From NCBI GenBank assembly GCA_050084515.1, contig CM114271.1, positions 7,998,001 to 8,062,000 of the forward strand: 64,000 bases of DNA. The letters run 5' to 3'. Below, in pieces: positions 45,461 through 56,348 of the stretch. Under the pieces are notes generated by a model. It did no database searches. It was given only the letters and a program-made list of their open reading frames with translations, and was not told where the DNA came from. The first letter of the stretch is position 1; every line of letters begins with the position of its first letter. Origin of the DNA: Blasia pusilla. Taxonomy: Eukaryota > Marchantiophyta > Marchantiopsida > Blasiales. The position numbers were made by a program, and so were the translations under genes.

Positions 45461-47584
45461 GACTGGATAGCTTGCAATATTCTTACCTTTTGTTTGGATA
45501 TGCAGGATTGTATCCGAGGGGAACGTCACCCACCACTGGATCCAGGATTGCGACAGGGTGAAGAAGGTGCTTACGACGGACCCGACAGAGTACAAGGGAT
45601 TCTTGGGCAACAGTCTAGTAAATGAGATGCTGGTGAAGGAAGCTCAAATAAAAAAGAAGACTGGGCAAATACCTTCATTTCCCAAAATTCCGCCATCACA
45701 ATCCTAGGTTGGTCCAAGATCCACGCCGCCAAGAAGAGTGCTTCGTTGGAACTAGAGCGAAGTGAGAACGTGTCAGCGTCAGAACATGCAAAGTTTATTT
45801 AGGTTGTCGTATCTGCAGCTACAAAGTACAGTGCAAGCAAGATGCAAGATTACATTGCAATTCTCAACCCCAAACTTGGCCCAAAGTCTTACAAGGAGCT
45901 CAAGGCGATAATCAAGCGCCAACGGAAGAGAGACGAAGATCCACAAGGTCGGATCGGCGAGAAAGTGTCTCTAGACTACGTGCACAAATTTGCGCTGTTT
46001 GGGATATCCGAGTTTAGGCAAATTCGACTCATGAAAATCACTCCCGAGGGCACAGATGCCCTAAAGCGGGCGGCGGGCGACACACCATCCTCCGGGAGTT
46101 TCAGATCCAGTGATCTCCCATTGGCTATGGGAATGGTCCTTCTGGGACGCGTTACGCCTTCAGGGGAAGTCCATGCTCGTGGGTCTTCAAGCTGAGCTGA
46201 AGAAGATTGAGCCAATTCTAGAGGAAGCAAACCTAGAGGTTGCAGAAGATTTTGAACTATGGCTTGATGACATCAGAGATAAGCCCACGAAAAACCCATG
46301 ATTCAGGATGATGTTCAAGAATAACATCCTCCCTCAAGCACACCTCGATGAGGAAATAGATGCCAAAAAACGGGATTTTCCAAAGAAGAAGCGAGATCTT
46401 CAAGACCAGGCGGCCGAGTCATCTCGACAAAGAGCTACCCAGCGGATGGTGTACAGGTACCTCATCAATTGTAAGAATGCAGGTACCTGGCGAAAATTAC
46501 TTGCAGCCTGCAAATTGTGGGCTTCTCCGCCTGATGGAGAGGCATTCTCCATGTACGACATGGAGATGGGACAGGTCAGGTCCGACTGGGAGGTTATCAA
46601 GTGTCCAATCTGGCTGGACTTCAATGATCCAGAGGATATTACACAAAAAAATCTACGCGTGGTGTATGATGCAGTGATTGCACGTAGGGACGAAATTCCA
46701 AACTTCCTGCAACCTGACGATTTTTTCAAAGGAGATGCGGAGGAGCAAGCCCTTGAGACAGCGGAGTTGGTGGGCAAGGTTGTCATCGACAAAGACAAAT
46801 CCACAGCGTGTTTGAGGAAGGCGAGGGGATCAAGGAAGTCCGAGGCGGAGTCTTCCAGAAAAGAGGTTGAGTCGTCAAGGCGAGAGGCAAAATCGTCCGG
46901 GCGAGCGGGGCAAGGGGACCACACTAGGTCCTTGTCCAAGAAAACTCTTGTGGAGTCTGAGGTAACAGAGACTCCGACAAGCCGACAGCAGACTCGAGAG
47001 AAGCGGAAGCGGGAGGCACCTGGTTTGTCCGAGGGAAGAGATAAGGATGTGGAATACACTCCATCATCCTTGGGCAGGCATAGGGAAACAACCACCAAGA
47101 AAAATGTCCTTGTTCACTTGACTCATCTTGTCGACGAGCTACAGAGTTTCAGTTCTCAGGAGTCGACACCTGCCATCGACAAATTGACCATGTTGGGATG
47201 AAAACTCCTTTGAAACGGGCACGCACCCTGGATAGTTCATGGGGGTATTGAGGAGGTGGCGGTGGACCTCCTCATTGCGGATTTTCCTTCTGGGTTTTTC
47301 TTGTGGGACAAAAATCCGTCTAACACTGTCCCATAGTGGAATGTCATGCTTTCATACGACCACATCGCGGTGTTGTTTTCTTTTGCCAACGCGTATCTGA
47401 GTGATAAGGGTTCTTTCTTGGTTCTCACCAGAGGGAGTGGAGACAAGCTCTTCAACCTTCAATGCGTGAAGAGGTCACTGAAGTGGAGGACGGCGCAATC
47501 ATGGATAATTAAAAATGAGTATCCACTCCGATCGGCTACGAGTCAAGTCCGGGTAAGTCCTCTTATTAAACGAATTTAGTTGAA

Positions 47585-48090
47585 CAAAAATTCAACCCGT
47601 TTGGCTCCGACAGGTTGCATCTGTGCATGCAACCCGTCAGATCCCAATTGCTTGTGTGTGCGATGTTGCAATTGGTCTGAAACCGACCCGTTGCAAATTC
47701 ACCAACAAGTCTCCATTGACCGCAACCCGTCGAAACCCGACGAGTTACAAGTAGCACTGCTTTTCCCCATGTTTCAGGATTGATGCAACCCGTCTGAAAG
47801 TGACGGGTTGCTCTTATATTAGGAACTTCTCAACTCTGAACAATTGTATTAAGTTGAAAGCCAACCATCGCACTCGAAACGGTGGAGGTTCCGTCCAGCA
47901 AGATGAGCAACCTGTCGGCTTCCGACGGGTTGCTCATGGCCAAAAAGAGGTCTTAGAGTTGTAAGACAACCCGTCGGACTCCGACATGTTGTTTTGTCAG
48001 GCCTATAGGCCAAGTTTGGACGAGTTGGTAATTAGTATGGACTAGTATGACGGGTTGAAAAGCAACTCGTCGGATCCCGACTGTTTGCAC
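47585..48090. repeat. Palindromes in the intron between motif IV and motif X exons
   Basis: About nine copies, for example near 47590, 47628, 47722, 47783, 47905 and 47967, between donor GTAAGT at 47553 and the next exon near 48175. Confidence 0.88.
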
Positions 48091-48814
48091 ATTGTGTCAG
48101 TTTATGGAGAGTAGATCAGCGGTCTACTAGCTTTTTTTCTTTTTGCTGACATTATTTTTACGTGCATGTTTACACATGGACCACTCATTTTTCTACTGCT
48201 TTGTAAGGCCCGAGCACAACTTCCAAGTGTTCCAAAATCCCGGATCCAGTGGATCCATGCTCCGATGGGTAAAACTTAGATAGTCTCTACAATTCCCCCC
48301 GAGAATTTACATGCAAGACAAGACCCCCTTACTTGGAGGAAGGGAAAAGTCACCTTCCTTGATGCAAATGCTCATCGAGCTCTATTCGAGGCCGGGCCTA
48401 TCAGGAGCGAGTATCAAAAGTGCTTGGCATAGTGGCAAGAACATTCTCTACCTTGAGGGAAGGCCGGAACTTTTTGACCTTTGCAAAGAGGCAAAGGCGG
48501 ATTACGAGAGGCTAGTGGGAGTATACAAATCTCTTCCAAAGCCAACAGCTTCGGTTTCAGAACCACCATTGATAGTGACACCATCGTCACTTCCTACAAT
48601 TCCGAAAATCGGGAGGGCAAAGCCGAGAGTAATTCTGGAAGAGCTATCAGACGATGACGAGTGAGTTCAAAGATTTATTGGACCCAGCTTGACTGAAGCA
48701 TTTTGGAGTAGGGATTTAGTGCTTTCCAAGGACGGAGCACATATTCATACTGGATGGGTGTCACCTTCCAGAGCATACAAGATTTACTGCCGAGGAAGGC
48801 GTTGGGACTCAAAT

Positions 48815-48850
48815 CACCATAACGGTCCCTTATATGGGACCGTTATGGTG
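48815..48850. repeat. Perfect hairpin in the last conserved exon of copy A
   Basis: CACCATAACGGTCCC (48815-48829), loop TTATAT, then GGGACCGTTATGGTG (48836-48850). Copy B has one arm only at the homologous site near 56507-56523, so the left arm is an added inverse copy. Confidence 0.92.
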
Positions 48851-49164
48851 TACCTAGGGGGAGGGAGGGGGGAGGGGAGGGCTCTCGAATTCCCCGACAT
48901 TTTTTATCCCCGTCTACAATCGGCTAGAGGAGCCACTTGTATCCCAAGACATTCCTTTTGTACAGGAATCTAGGAGAGTTCGGAGTAAATTTGTAGATGA
49001 CGAGGCTGAAAAGATCATAGACTAGATCAAATGTACATTTCCGAGCTTTGCTCGGATGTAATAAAGGACACAAAGTTTTGGAACTATGATGGTTTTTGTA
49101 AACTTATGCTAAATTGTTTTTTATTCTTGTCGATTGTGTTGGTCTATCTACTCGAGGATGTTTA

Positions 49165-49490
49165 TTTTGCAACCTGTTGGATTTCGTAGGGTTGCAACTT
49201 GTCACAATATTTTAAACCCCTTGCAGGCAACTTGTTGGATTCCGACAAGTTGGCTGCTTGAGTGATCCCACTTTTTTCTTGTTAGTCCAACTTTTCAGGC
49301 ACTTTGGCAAGCTTCTTCACTTTTGCCTCATTCCCCCATTATCGTCACACCATTCTTCTCAAACACGGTATTTTAGAGACGTTTACACCATTCCGCAATT
49401 TGTTGTGGTGTGCTTGCTTGCAAGGGGTGCAACCCATCGGATTTCGACGGGTTGGAAGGGGTGCAACCTGCCGGATTCTGACATTTAGGG
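49165..49490. repeat. Palindromes in the right flank of copy A
   Basis: Four decayed copies near 49169, 49228, 49429 and 49462, downstream of the methyltransferase-like gene. Confidence 0.8.
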
Positions 49491-49499
49491 TCTGAATGA

Positions 49500-50159
49500 A
49501 GGGACATGGATGCATCAGTTCCTCTTTACTCTTGATAGCTATCAACCTTTTGGTTCAATTGTTCTCTCAGTCTCATCACATTTTCTTCTTGATGCATACA
49601 TTTCTTAGTGGCTGAGAGAATGGTGAAACCAAATTGTCAAACGCATAGCACTCCATGGTATACTTTATGCACCCATTCATGAGCCAACATCATCCAATGC
49701 TATCATGAAAGTCTTTGGCTACCATCAGTGATGAGTGATTTGTTCTCTTTTGGAAAAAACCCCTCATGGATGAGTATTGATTGGATGGGATATTTAATGC
49801 AAGAAGAGTCAACAATCCATAATGTTAACCACATCTTCAGAGAAGTTAAACCTTGAAGGGCATAGGAGTCTATTGAGACCATAGTTAGAGTCTTTATTTG
49901 AACCTTTCATTGTTATGAAATTGCTACTTCGGGTCAAATTATTTGCCGATGGTCCTCCCACATTAATACCCCTCATCCCGACTTACTGTAGAGCTGGCTT
50001 AGACAGGCAATGTGAAGAAAATTGGGCTCACATGGAGAGTGATGGAAGGATGTTTTTAGTGGTCTTATGATGTCTACTTGTTCTTGCAAGCCTGGAAAAA
50101 AAAGGTTACTTTAGGCCCGAATGTGATCCACTTACTACTCTCTTCTAAAGATTTCATGA
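49500..50159. other. 3' flank of copy A, nothing recognised
   Basis: AT-rich subterminal DNA between the last palindrome and the right terminal repeat; no coding or RNA feature. Confidence 0.3.
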
Positions 50160-50280
50160 ATTTGAAAGAATTTATTTTTTTTCAAAAATGTCAAAAAGTT
50201 TTGAAGAGAGGAGGCGGATTTTGCCCTTTTTTTTAAGAGAGACTCTCCTCTCTTCCTCTCTCCTACCAGAATACCATTTT
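50160..50280. repeat. Right terminal repeat of copy A
   Basis: Inverse of the left ends of copies B and C: AAGAGAGACTCTCCTCTCTT, CTCTCTCCTACCAGAATACC. It ends immediately before the right target copy at 50281. Confidence 0.8.
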
Positions 50281-50289
50281 TGTTGATTA
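50281..50289. repeat. Right 9-bp target site duplication of copy A
   Basis: TGTTGATTA, identical to 37582-37590. Confidence 0.9.
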
Positions 50290-50960
50290 TCAGGCACTGA
50301 ATAAAGTGATGGTAAGGAACAACTATCCTCTTCCGAGGATGGATGACCTCTTTGATCGATTGTCACATGCCAAGTATTTCAATAGGATTGACCAGAAGTC
50401 AGGAGATTATCACATTTGGATTGCCAAAGCGGATGTGGAGAAGATTGTTTGTAGGATGAGATATGGTATGTTCAAGTTTGTGGTAATGCCTTTCGGTCTC
50501 TGAAATGAACCTCCAACATTCACCACTTTGATGAAATCCATCTTTCATAAGGAGATGGATGAGTATGTGATCATCTACATAGATGACATATTGATCTATT
50601 GAAAGTCACTAGAGGAGCACGCTTAACATTTGAGGACGGTGTTTACAAAACTTAGGGCGAACAATCTGTATGCGAATGTGGGAAAAAGTGAGATTGGTTT
50701 GACCAAGATCAAGTTCTTGGGTCATGTGGTTAGTGCAGATGCAGTGAGTCCAGACATGAAGAAGGTAAGCACGATTGCCGAATGGGAACCGCCTTCCACC
50801 GTGAAGGGCATGAGGAGGTTCATCGGAGCAGTCCAATTTTACCAAACTTGCGTGAAGAAAATTTTGCAAATAGCAAAAGCGCTCACAGGTTGGATTGCAA
50901 AGTTTTCCAACACTATATGGACCCAAGGGATGGATAAGGCATTCAATTGAGTCAAGGAGA
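50281..50960 (+). pseudogene. Reverse transcriptase of gypsy-1, 3' part
   Basis: Resumes at the Val-Asp-Tyr codons and reads ALNKVMVRNNYPLPRMDDLF, GDYHIWIAKADVEK, VVMPFGL, the catalytic YIDDILIY box near 50578-50600, and KIKFLGHVVSADAVSPD. The family usually has F-x-DD or Y-V/I-DD here, so the catalytic pair is intact. Stops occur after MPFGL, ILIY and HA. Confidence 0.88.
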
Positions 50961-50969
50961 TCCTCTCGC

Positions 50970-51460
50970 ATGAACTAGTTTTGAAGCTTCTAGAGTTCGA
51001 CAAACCGTTCGAGATGCATATTGATGCTAGTGATTTCACGATTGCAAAAATGTTAGTGCAAGAAGGGAGACTTGTAGCATACGAGAGCAAGAGGCTTAGC
51101 AACACCAAAAGAAGATGGCGCACTCACAAGAAAGAGTTTTTTGCGGTGGTTCGTTGTTTGAGGAAGTGGCGTCACTATTTGGGACTTCACAAGACTCGAG
51201 TATGCACTTATAACATTTTGCTCAAGTATTTTGAGACCAAGGATCGCGTGACACCGAAGAAACTCTTATGGCATGATACCTTGGCGTTGATGAATGTGGA
51301 GCTAATCCACAAGCCTCGGAAAGAAAATGTCATACCAAATGCATTGAGTCGTAGGGATGAGCATATGCCATCGACAACACGAGTCTTGAGAGCAATGTTC
51401 CCAAAAGAAACAGGCCTAGAGAGAAGGATTCGTGAAGGATGCATAAGCGAGTGAGTACTT
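50970..51460 (+). pseudogene. RNase H of gypsy-1
   Basis: Reads FEMHIDASDFTIAKMLVQEG (first catalytic Asp in the DASD box), LVAYESKRLSNTKRRW, HKKEFFAVVRCLRKWRHYL (Glu in the second motif) and KENVIPNALSRRDEH (third Asp position replaced by Asn-Ala). It is open from 50981 to 51454, the best preserved stretch of the element. Confidence 0.85.
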
Positions 51461-51843
51461 AAGGAGGTTGAAGTAGGGCGAGAAGGTGGCCAACATAAGT
51501 TTGAGGCATGGTTTGCTAAGGTTTAAGTAGAGCACGATCCAAGGCAAGCTACGGACTAAAGTGTTAGTGGAATGTCATGACGGACCTTTGGCATGACACA
51601 AAGGGGAGAAATCCACGCTTGTTGTTTTGACCAAGAAGTTCTTCTGGCCCAACATGAAAGAAGATATCGCTCAGTATGTGAAGACTTGCGTGACCTATTA
51701 GGCAAACAGAGTTTCTTATGCGAAGAAATGTATAAGGCATACTTTGTTCTTTTCCGATTCTAGAGGAACCCTTGCAGAGTGTAAGCATGGATTTCATTAC
51801 GAGTCTTCCGGAATCTGAGGGATACAAAACTATACTTGTGATA
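51461..51843 (+). pseudogene. Integrase of gypsy-1, 5' part
   Basis: Decayed zinc-binding region (LVECHDGP, then KKFFWPNMKEDI) in shifting frames, then VSMDFITSLPESEGYKTILV with the first catalytic Asp in MDFI. It is interrupted by a solo LTR at 51844. Confidence 0.8.
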
Positions 51844-53219
51844 TGTAATACCCACTATTTTGATTTTTTTTTATTTTTAAGCTTTTGTTGCATAGAATCG
51901 AGTTCTATACAACAAAATCCGTTTATTCTATGGACGAAGCTTGAGGATTTCCAATTTGGTGAAAACTGTGTATCTGTAAAGGAACAAAGATATTTTTCCA
52001 AATATGGAGTATTATGGTGTGTTGACAATTGATTGGAGAGAAGTTCTAATGAGGGAAAAAAGGAGGTTGGAAGATCGGGGACTTGTTTTGAAGAACGAAA
52101 ATTTTTGGAAAGAGTAGATTAAGTAAAGAAATAAATGCCGCGCTCCGTAACGAAGACCTTTTGTTCTCGCGGTGAAGGCCTGTCAAGCAAGAACTGCCAA
52201 CGAAGACTGTGAAAGACTGCAAAGCTTATCAAAAGTCAAAGCGCTTCCTAACAAGATAAGAAGAAGAAGAAGAAGAGGACGAAGTACTTTGCAGCGAAGC
52301 AGTTATGCACAAGACAAAGAGCAAAGCACTTCGCTACCCCATAACAACACAAGTTGGAAACAAATTCATAGAAAAGGAAGACCTTCCAAGAATCCAAGGG
52401 CACGCTGTTAGAGTAGTTAGGCTCAAAAGAGACGTATCGTTTTAGGACATATAGGAGGGTATGATTGTTAGAGCCAGCGGATTCATAGGGATGATAGACA
52501 AAGCAAACAAAAGCGTAGATTAAGTAGTTATAGGGCTTTGAACATATATCGATAAAGAAAGAAGCGCTTCACATCTCAAGAACCTCTGAACCTTGGAGCA
52601 ATATTTAAAGAACACGAGAGTAGATAGAGGTATCATTCTCCTATGACGTTTCTATTTTGTAGGAATGGTCCAAGCGAGAGAGAGTACCCTCTTGCACTTA
52701 TAACTCTACTGAAGCCCCCTGATCTTTGATGGAATAACGGATTCGATTTTCTTCATTCTCATGTGCAGTGTCTATGCATGGTTCTATTGGGTCTGCAGAG
52801 TGAAGAGAGACTTATGGTGGACTCACTCAAGAAAGAATGGTCAGTAGGATAGATGTATGAAATGTGTTTGACAAAGAGTAACCTACCTTGATGGATTAAT
52901 TCCGATAGTAGGATGAGCCATCCATTTTCTGAGTTCTCTCTGAGGTTCTTCCGTGTTTCATTGAGGTCCCAAGCAAAGAATTCTTTCTTACTCCACTAGA
53001 GAAGATACTTCAAAGGAAGCAATTGTATTTGGTAGTGAGAGAAAGTTATGATTGTTAATCCATATTCCAAACTCAAGGACAATTTCATTGTTTATTCACG
53101 TAAGTTACCATTTGATTCTCTTTTAAAAAAAAATTGAACCTTATGGTTGCTCTTGTTGGGGAACGAGCTATATACTATTCACTCAAAAGATAAAAATTTC
53201 TATTTGATTGTACATTACA
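51844..53219 (+). mobile_element. Solo LTR2 with 5-bp target duplication
   Basis: Begins TGTAATACCC and ends GTACATTACA, so TGTAAT/ATTACA form the terminal inverted repeat. TGATA at 51839-51843 is repeated at 53220-53224. Removing the unit and one TGATA restores the integrase frame exactly. The unit is 1376 bp. Internal features are non-coding; an open frame near 52172-52411 is not credible. The related truncated unit lies at 33545-34747. Confidence 0.92.
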
Positions 53220-54110
53220 TGATAGTTGATTGGCTTAGCAAGTTGAGGAGGTTTGTGCCAACAATAGATTCCGGGACGGCCTACACGAGTTCTTGAGTGT
53301 TCCTAGATGGATGGTGGCAAGCTCATGGGTTGCCTAGGAGCATTGTATCTGACCAAGATCCAAAGTTCACCAATGCCTTTTGGAAACACCTATTCAAAAG
53401 GTTCAGGACCAAACTGAGCTTTAGTTCCGCCTTCCATCCTCAAACGAATGGGCAAACGGAAAGAGTAAACTTGGACATTAACCAACTTTTAAGGAATTAT
53501 GTGAATGCGGACCAGCAAGATTGGGCAAGTTGGCTAAGCATGACTGAGTATTGTTACAACTCGACCAAGCATTATGCAATTGGAGAATCTCTGTTTCTTC
53601 GGGCGTTTAATTGATAACTAGAAAGGCCTCTTGACTTGGCCCTTTTGAGGGGTGCCACATCAGCACACACGCGTCAAGCAATGGCATAAAGTATGTTAGT
53701 GGAGATGCAAGAATGACAAGAATAAGCGAGTAGATACCAAATCAATCTTAGTCTTTCCAAGGCTCAACCAAGATACGTTAAGCATGCTAACAAGAGTCGA
53801 CGCCAAGAATATTGGATTATATATGATCAAGGCAAAGCTATTTGAGGATGTGCATACATTGGAGTTTCTAGAAGAGTTCAAGATTCACCCGACTTTCCAT
53901 ATGTCATTATTGAAGAAGTGTCTTCAAGACAATGTGCGTCTGGAGTGGAGAATGGTGTTGAGACTACAACTTGTCATCATGAATGAGGAACCAGAGAGGT
54001 GGAAACCATTTTGCATTCCAGACGTATAGAGGTGGATCAACCCCACCAAGCACTATAGGTGTTACTGGGAGTGGACCAAGGGAGAAGGAAGGGAGTCTTG
54101 TAAGTTAAAT
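53220..54110 (+). pseudogene. Integrase of gypsy-1, 3' part
   Basis: Resumes at VDWLSKLRRFVPT, then LPRSIVSDQDPKFTNAFWK (second Asp), SSAFHPQTNGQTERVN (Glu) and WASWLSMTEYCYNSTKH, the full D,D35E core. The C-terminal part includes LEEFKIHPTFHMSLLKKCL, a chromodomain-proximal motif of gypsy integrases. It then decays before copy B begins. Confidence 0.85.
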
Positions 54111-54300
54111 CTCCTTATGTTTGTATTATTTTACTACATTAGAATGTTTGTAATTGCATTGAGAGCTTCTCATAATACGATGTATTGACTCTCCTTGGTT
54201 TGTATGTATGAAAACTAGTAGGAAGTAGATGCAACAATAGGTTGGAGGACTAAAGAGCTGGAACAAGAAACAACAGCAACGAGTGAGAGCCTTTTCATGG

Positions 54301-54420
54301 GGGCTGGTATTCTGGCACGAGAGAGGAAGAGAGGAAAGGAGAGTCTCTCTTAAAAAAAAGGGGCCAAATCCTTAACCTCTCTTCAAAACTTTCTTCAATA
54401 TTTGAGGTTCAAACCCTACT
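54301..54420. repeat. Left terminal repeat of copy B
   Basis: GAGAGAGGAAGAGAGGA tract, GAGAGTCTCTCTTAAA, GCCAAATCCTTAACCTCTC, ACTTTCTTC: the clearest version of the family terminus. Confidence 0.8.
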
Positions 54421-54984
54421 TCAAATGCAAGAAATTTTTAAAAGAGAGTAAGAAGTGCATAACTTTGGGGGAAAAATATCCATATTTTTTCAAACCAAGA
54501 TGTGACAATGGAAATGTTAACATCAACAATCAATCATGAAAGTCAATGAGAGCTCATCATCCCTTTCCAACTAGAGAGACCAACCACCCATTATCAATGA
54601 ATTTATAGGTGGACTTTCGGATTTGTAGGGAAAAATAGGGAAGATGAAGTATGACAGAGCAAACAAAGTAAAGGTGATTTGTGGCAACATACTCACAGAA
54701 ATAAGCAGAGTTCGCTTACTCATATGAGAAGAGGTATGTGATATGTCAACAAGTAGTCATGAACTTAAAGGAACTCGGGTGCACTTGGCCATGGAGGCGA
54801 CTAGTAAACTCCTAGTTGCTCTCTCGTAATCTGCCTGTGCCTCCTCGTAGAGTGCAAATAGTTTTTTCCTCTTCCCCTTTAATGGAAAAATGTTTCTTCC
54901 ACTCTGCCATACCGCTCTAACATTCGCCCAATAAAGTTTTATTCTCATAATCTAGAGAGGCCTATTCTCATAATAGTTGGTGGC

Positions 54985-56180
54985 TTCTGCTCCGACGGGT
55001 TGCATCAACATTTGTTCAGAAACCTCTTCTCGTATGAGTTGGTGGCCCTCAGATGTAGTCCTTCCCAGGCTTCCTCCAAACATGCAACCCATTGGAAATC
55101 GACGAGTTGCAATAGCAGGAAATCATCTGGACTAGCTACATATCAGATATCGATAGGTTGCATGAGAGAATTGAGATTCATAAGGATAAAAGAATAATAA
55201 AAGAATAAATTATCAAGACGTTCCATGTTTCAAAATTGCTCTTACTCGTGACATAACGTTGGTAGGTACGAACAAATTGAAAGAGTGAAGTCATATGAAA
55301 TTCACAACAGTGAGTAATCTGGACCTGCAACTTTTTGGAATCCGACAAGTTGAATGACATCATGAAAACAAAAAAGGCTCTGGAGGAGACCTCCATTGGT
55401 TGCATCCAGACAAGCAATCCATAAAAAATTGACGGGTTGCAATAGCAGGCAATCATCCAGACCTGCAACATGTTGGATTGTGACAAGTTGCATGATAGGA
55501 TCGAGATTAAGGGTTAAAAAAAAGGCATGTTATGAAGACCTATCTTGTTTCAAGAGAGTTTTCACTCGTGACATAACCTAGGTACGAAAAAAGATATAGA
55601 GGGAAGGGTCCCAAAAATTCATAATAGTCAGTCCTCACATGCAAATTATCGGAATCCGACAGTTTGAATCACATCAAGAAATAAAAAAGGGCTAAAAAGG
55701 AGAGCTTCACAAGCTGCATCGAGAAATGCAACGTGTCGGAATCCGACGAGTTGTAGGACACGTCAACATCGCTAGAGGAGAAGTGCCTATCATCCCGTTG
55801 TAAATATCGCAAGACATGAGAATTTATGTCAAGGTCTGCAAATATCGCAAGACATGCAAATTTTTGCATACATCTTCAGTCATCCAAGTTCCATTTTTGG
55901 CTTGCAACCTGTTGAAGTCCGACCGGTTGTAAGATGAAAAAAAATATCCATTAGAGATTACCAGAACAAAGGAGAAATAAAAACACGGACCATTCAAGTC
56001 AATTAGGAAAACATTACAGAAAAATCCGAGGGGGAAGAAATAAGAAGAGAATAAACAATGTCAACTCTTACAACCTGTCGGAATCCGACAAGTTGCAAAC
56101 TTGGTCCCTGGTTTGCAACCCGTCTGAATCTGACAGTTTGAAAACTTGGTCCCTAATTTGCAATCCGCTAGAATCTGATG
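54985..56180. repeat. Palindromes in the left flank of copy B
   Basis: About a dozen copies spread downstream of the methyltransferase-like gene, for example near 55083, 55328, 55462, 55640, 55727, 55904, 56072 and 56114. Confidence 0.85.
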
Positions 56181-56348
56181 GGGAATCAAAATGAAGACCG
56201 TCCAGTAGAGAAATCAAGAAAGAATCAAGAACGAGCTTGACCAAACACAAAAGCACCAAAATTGAGAAAACACTTTAGGAACCATCGGTGTTCAGAAACT
56301 ATAAGTCCTTTACTACATCCGAGGGAAACTCATAAATTTACATTTGAT

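Larger units (their letters stand above)
43804..49025 (+). pseudogene. Beta-class DNA methyltransferase-like gene of copy A
   Basis: Exon 1 (43804-44440) is basic then coiled coil (KRVLEELAKQNAELEALKKR), then acidic, ending DTDPIFEWV. Exon 2 (about 44519-44989) includes SFPPFYVQPYDEH and FWRMRDQEFRR and ends at donor GTAAGT (44990). The intron to TGCAG (45505) holds palindromes. The long exon 45506-47552 includes SLELERSENVSASEH, a shared domain (LLAACKLWASPPDGEAFSMY, CPIWLDFNDPED), a basic Ser/Arg linker with REKRKREAPG (likely nuclear localisation) and then VDLLIADFPSGFFLWD, a decayed D-P-P-Y motif IV, and AYLSDKGSFLVL. After a second palindrome intron (47553-48174) comes GGREKSPSLMQMLIELYSRP, motif X; motif I is damaged. 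A TGA after LSDDDE is shared by all copies; a further conserved frame ends at 49025. Defects include TGA near 44102, TAG near 45799 and TAG near 47331. Confidence 0.6.
37591..50280. mobile_element. Large Mutator-like element, copy A (complete, 12.7 kb)
   Basis: Bounded by a perfect 9-bp duplication, as Mutator-like elements make. Ends: left GGGGAGGGGTAAGAGGAGAG, right (inverted) ATGGTATTCTGGTAGGAGAG, both running into GA-rich terminal repeats. Contents: transposase gene on the minus strand (42407-38021), divergent promoter and 67-bp palindrome array (42408-43680), methyltransferase-like gene on the plus strand (43804-49025), and palindrome clusters in introns and flanks. It is inverted relative to copies C and B. 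Both genes are broken by a handful of stops and frameshifts, so the copy is recent enough to read but not active. Confidence 0.88.
34748..54299 (+). mobile_element. Ty3/gypsy element gypsy-1, host of the nested insertions
   Basis: Order of parts: 5'-truncated LTR (34748-35517), primer site (35520), gag (35669-36720), protease (36727-37135), reverse transcriptase (37136-37590 and 50281-50960), RNase H (50970-51460), integrase (51461-51843 and 53220-54110). The PR-RT-RH-IN order is diagnostic of Ty3/gypsy. Copy A splits the reverse transcriptase and a solo LTR splits the integrase; in both places the frame resumes when the insertion and one target copy are ignored. Copy B begins at 54301, so the 3' LTR is not seen next to the element. 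Numerous TAG/TGA codons show long decay. Confidence 0.85.

Noticed and set aside
46400-47098. A 232-codon minus-strand frame in copy A
   Set aside because: Antisense shadow of the 297-codon plus-strand exon (46308-47201), which is conserved in copy B.
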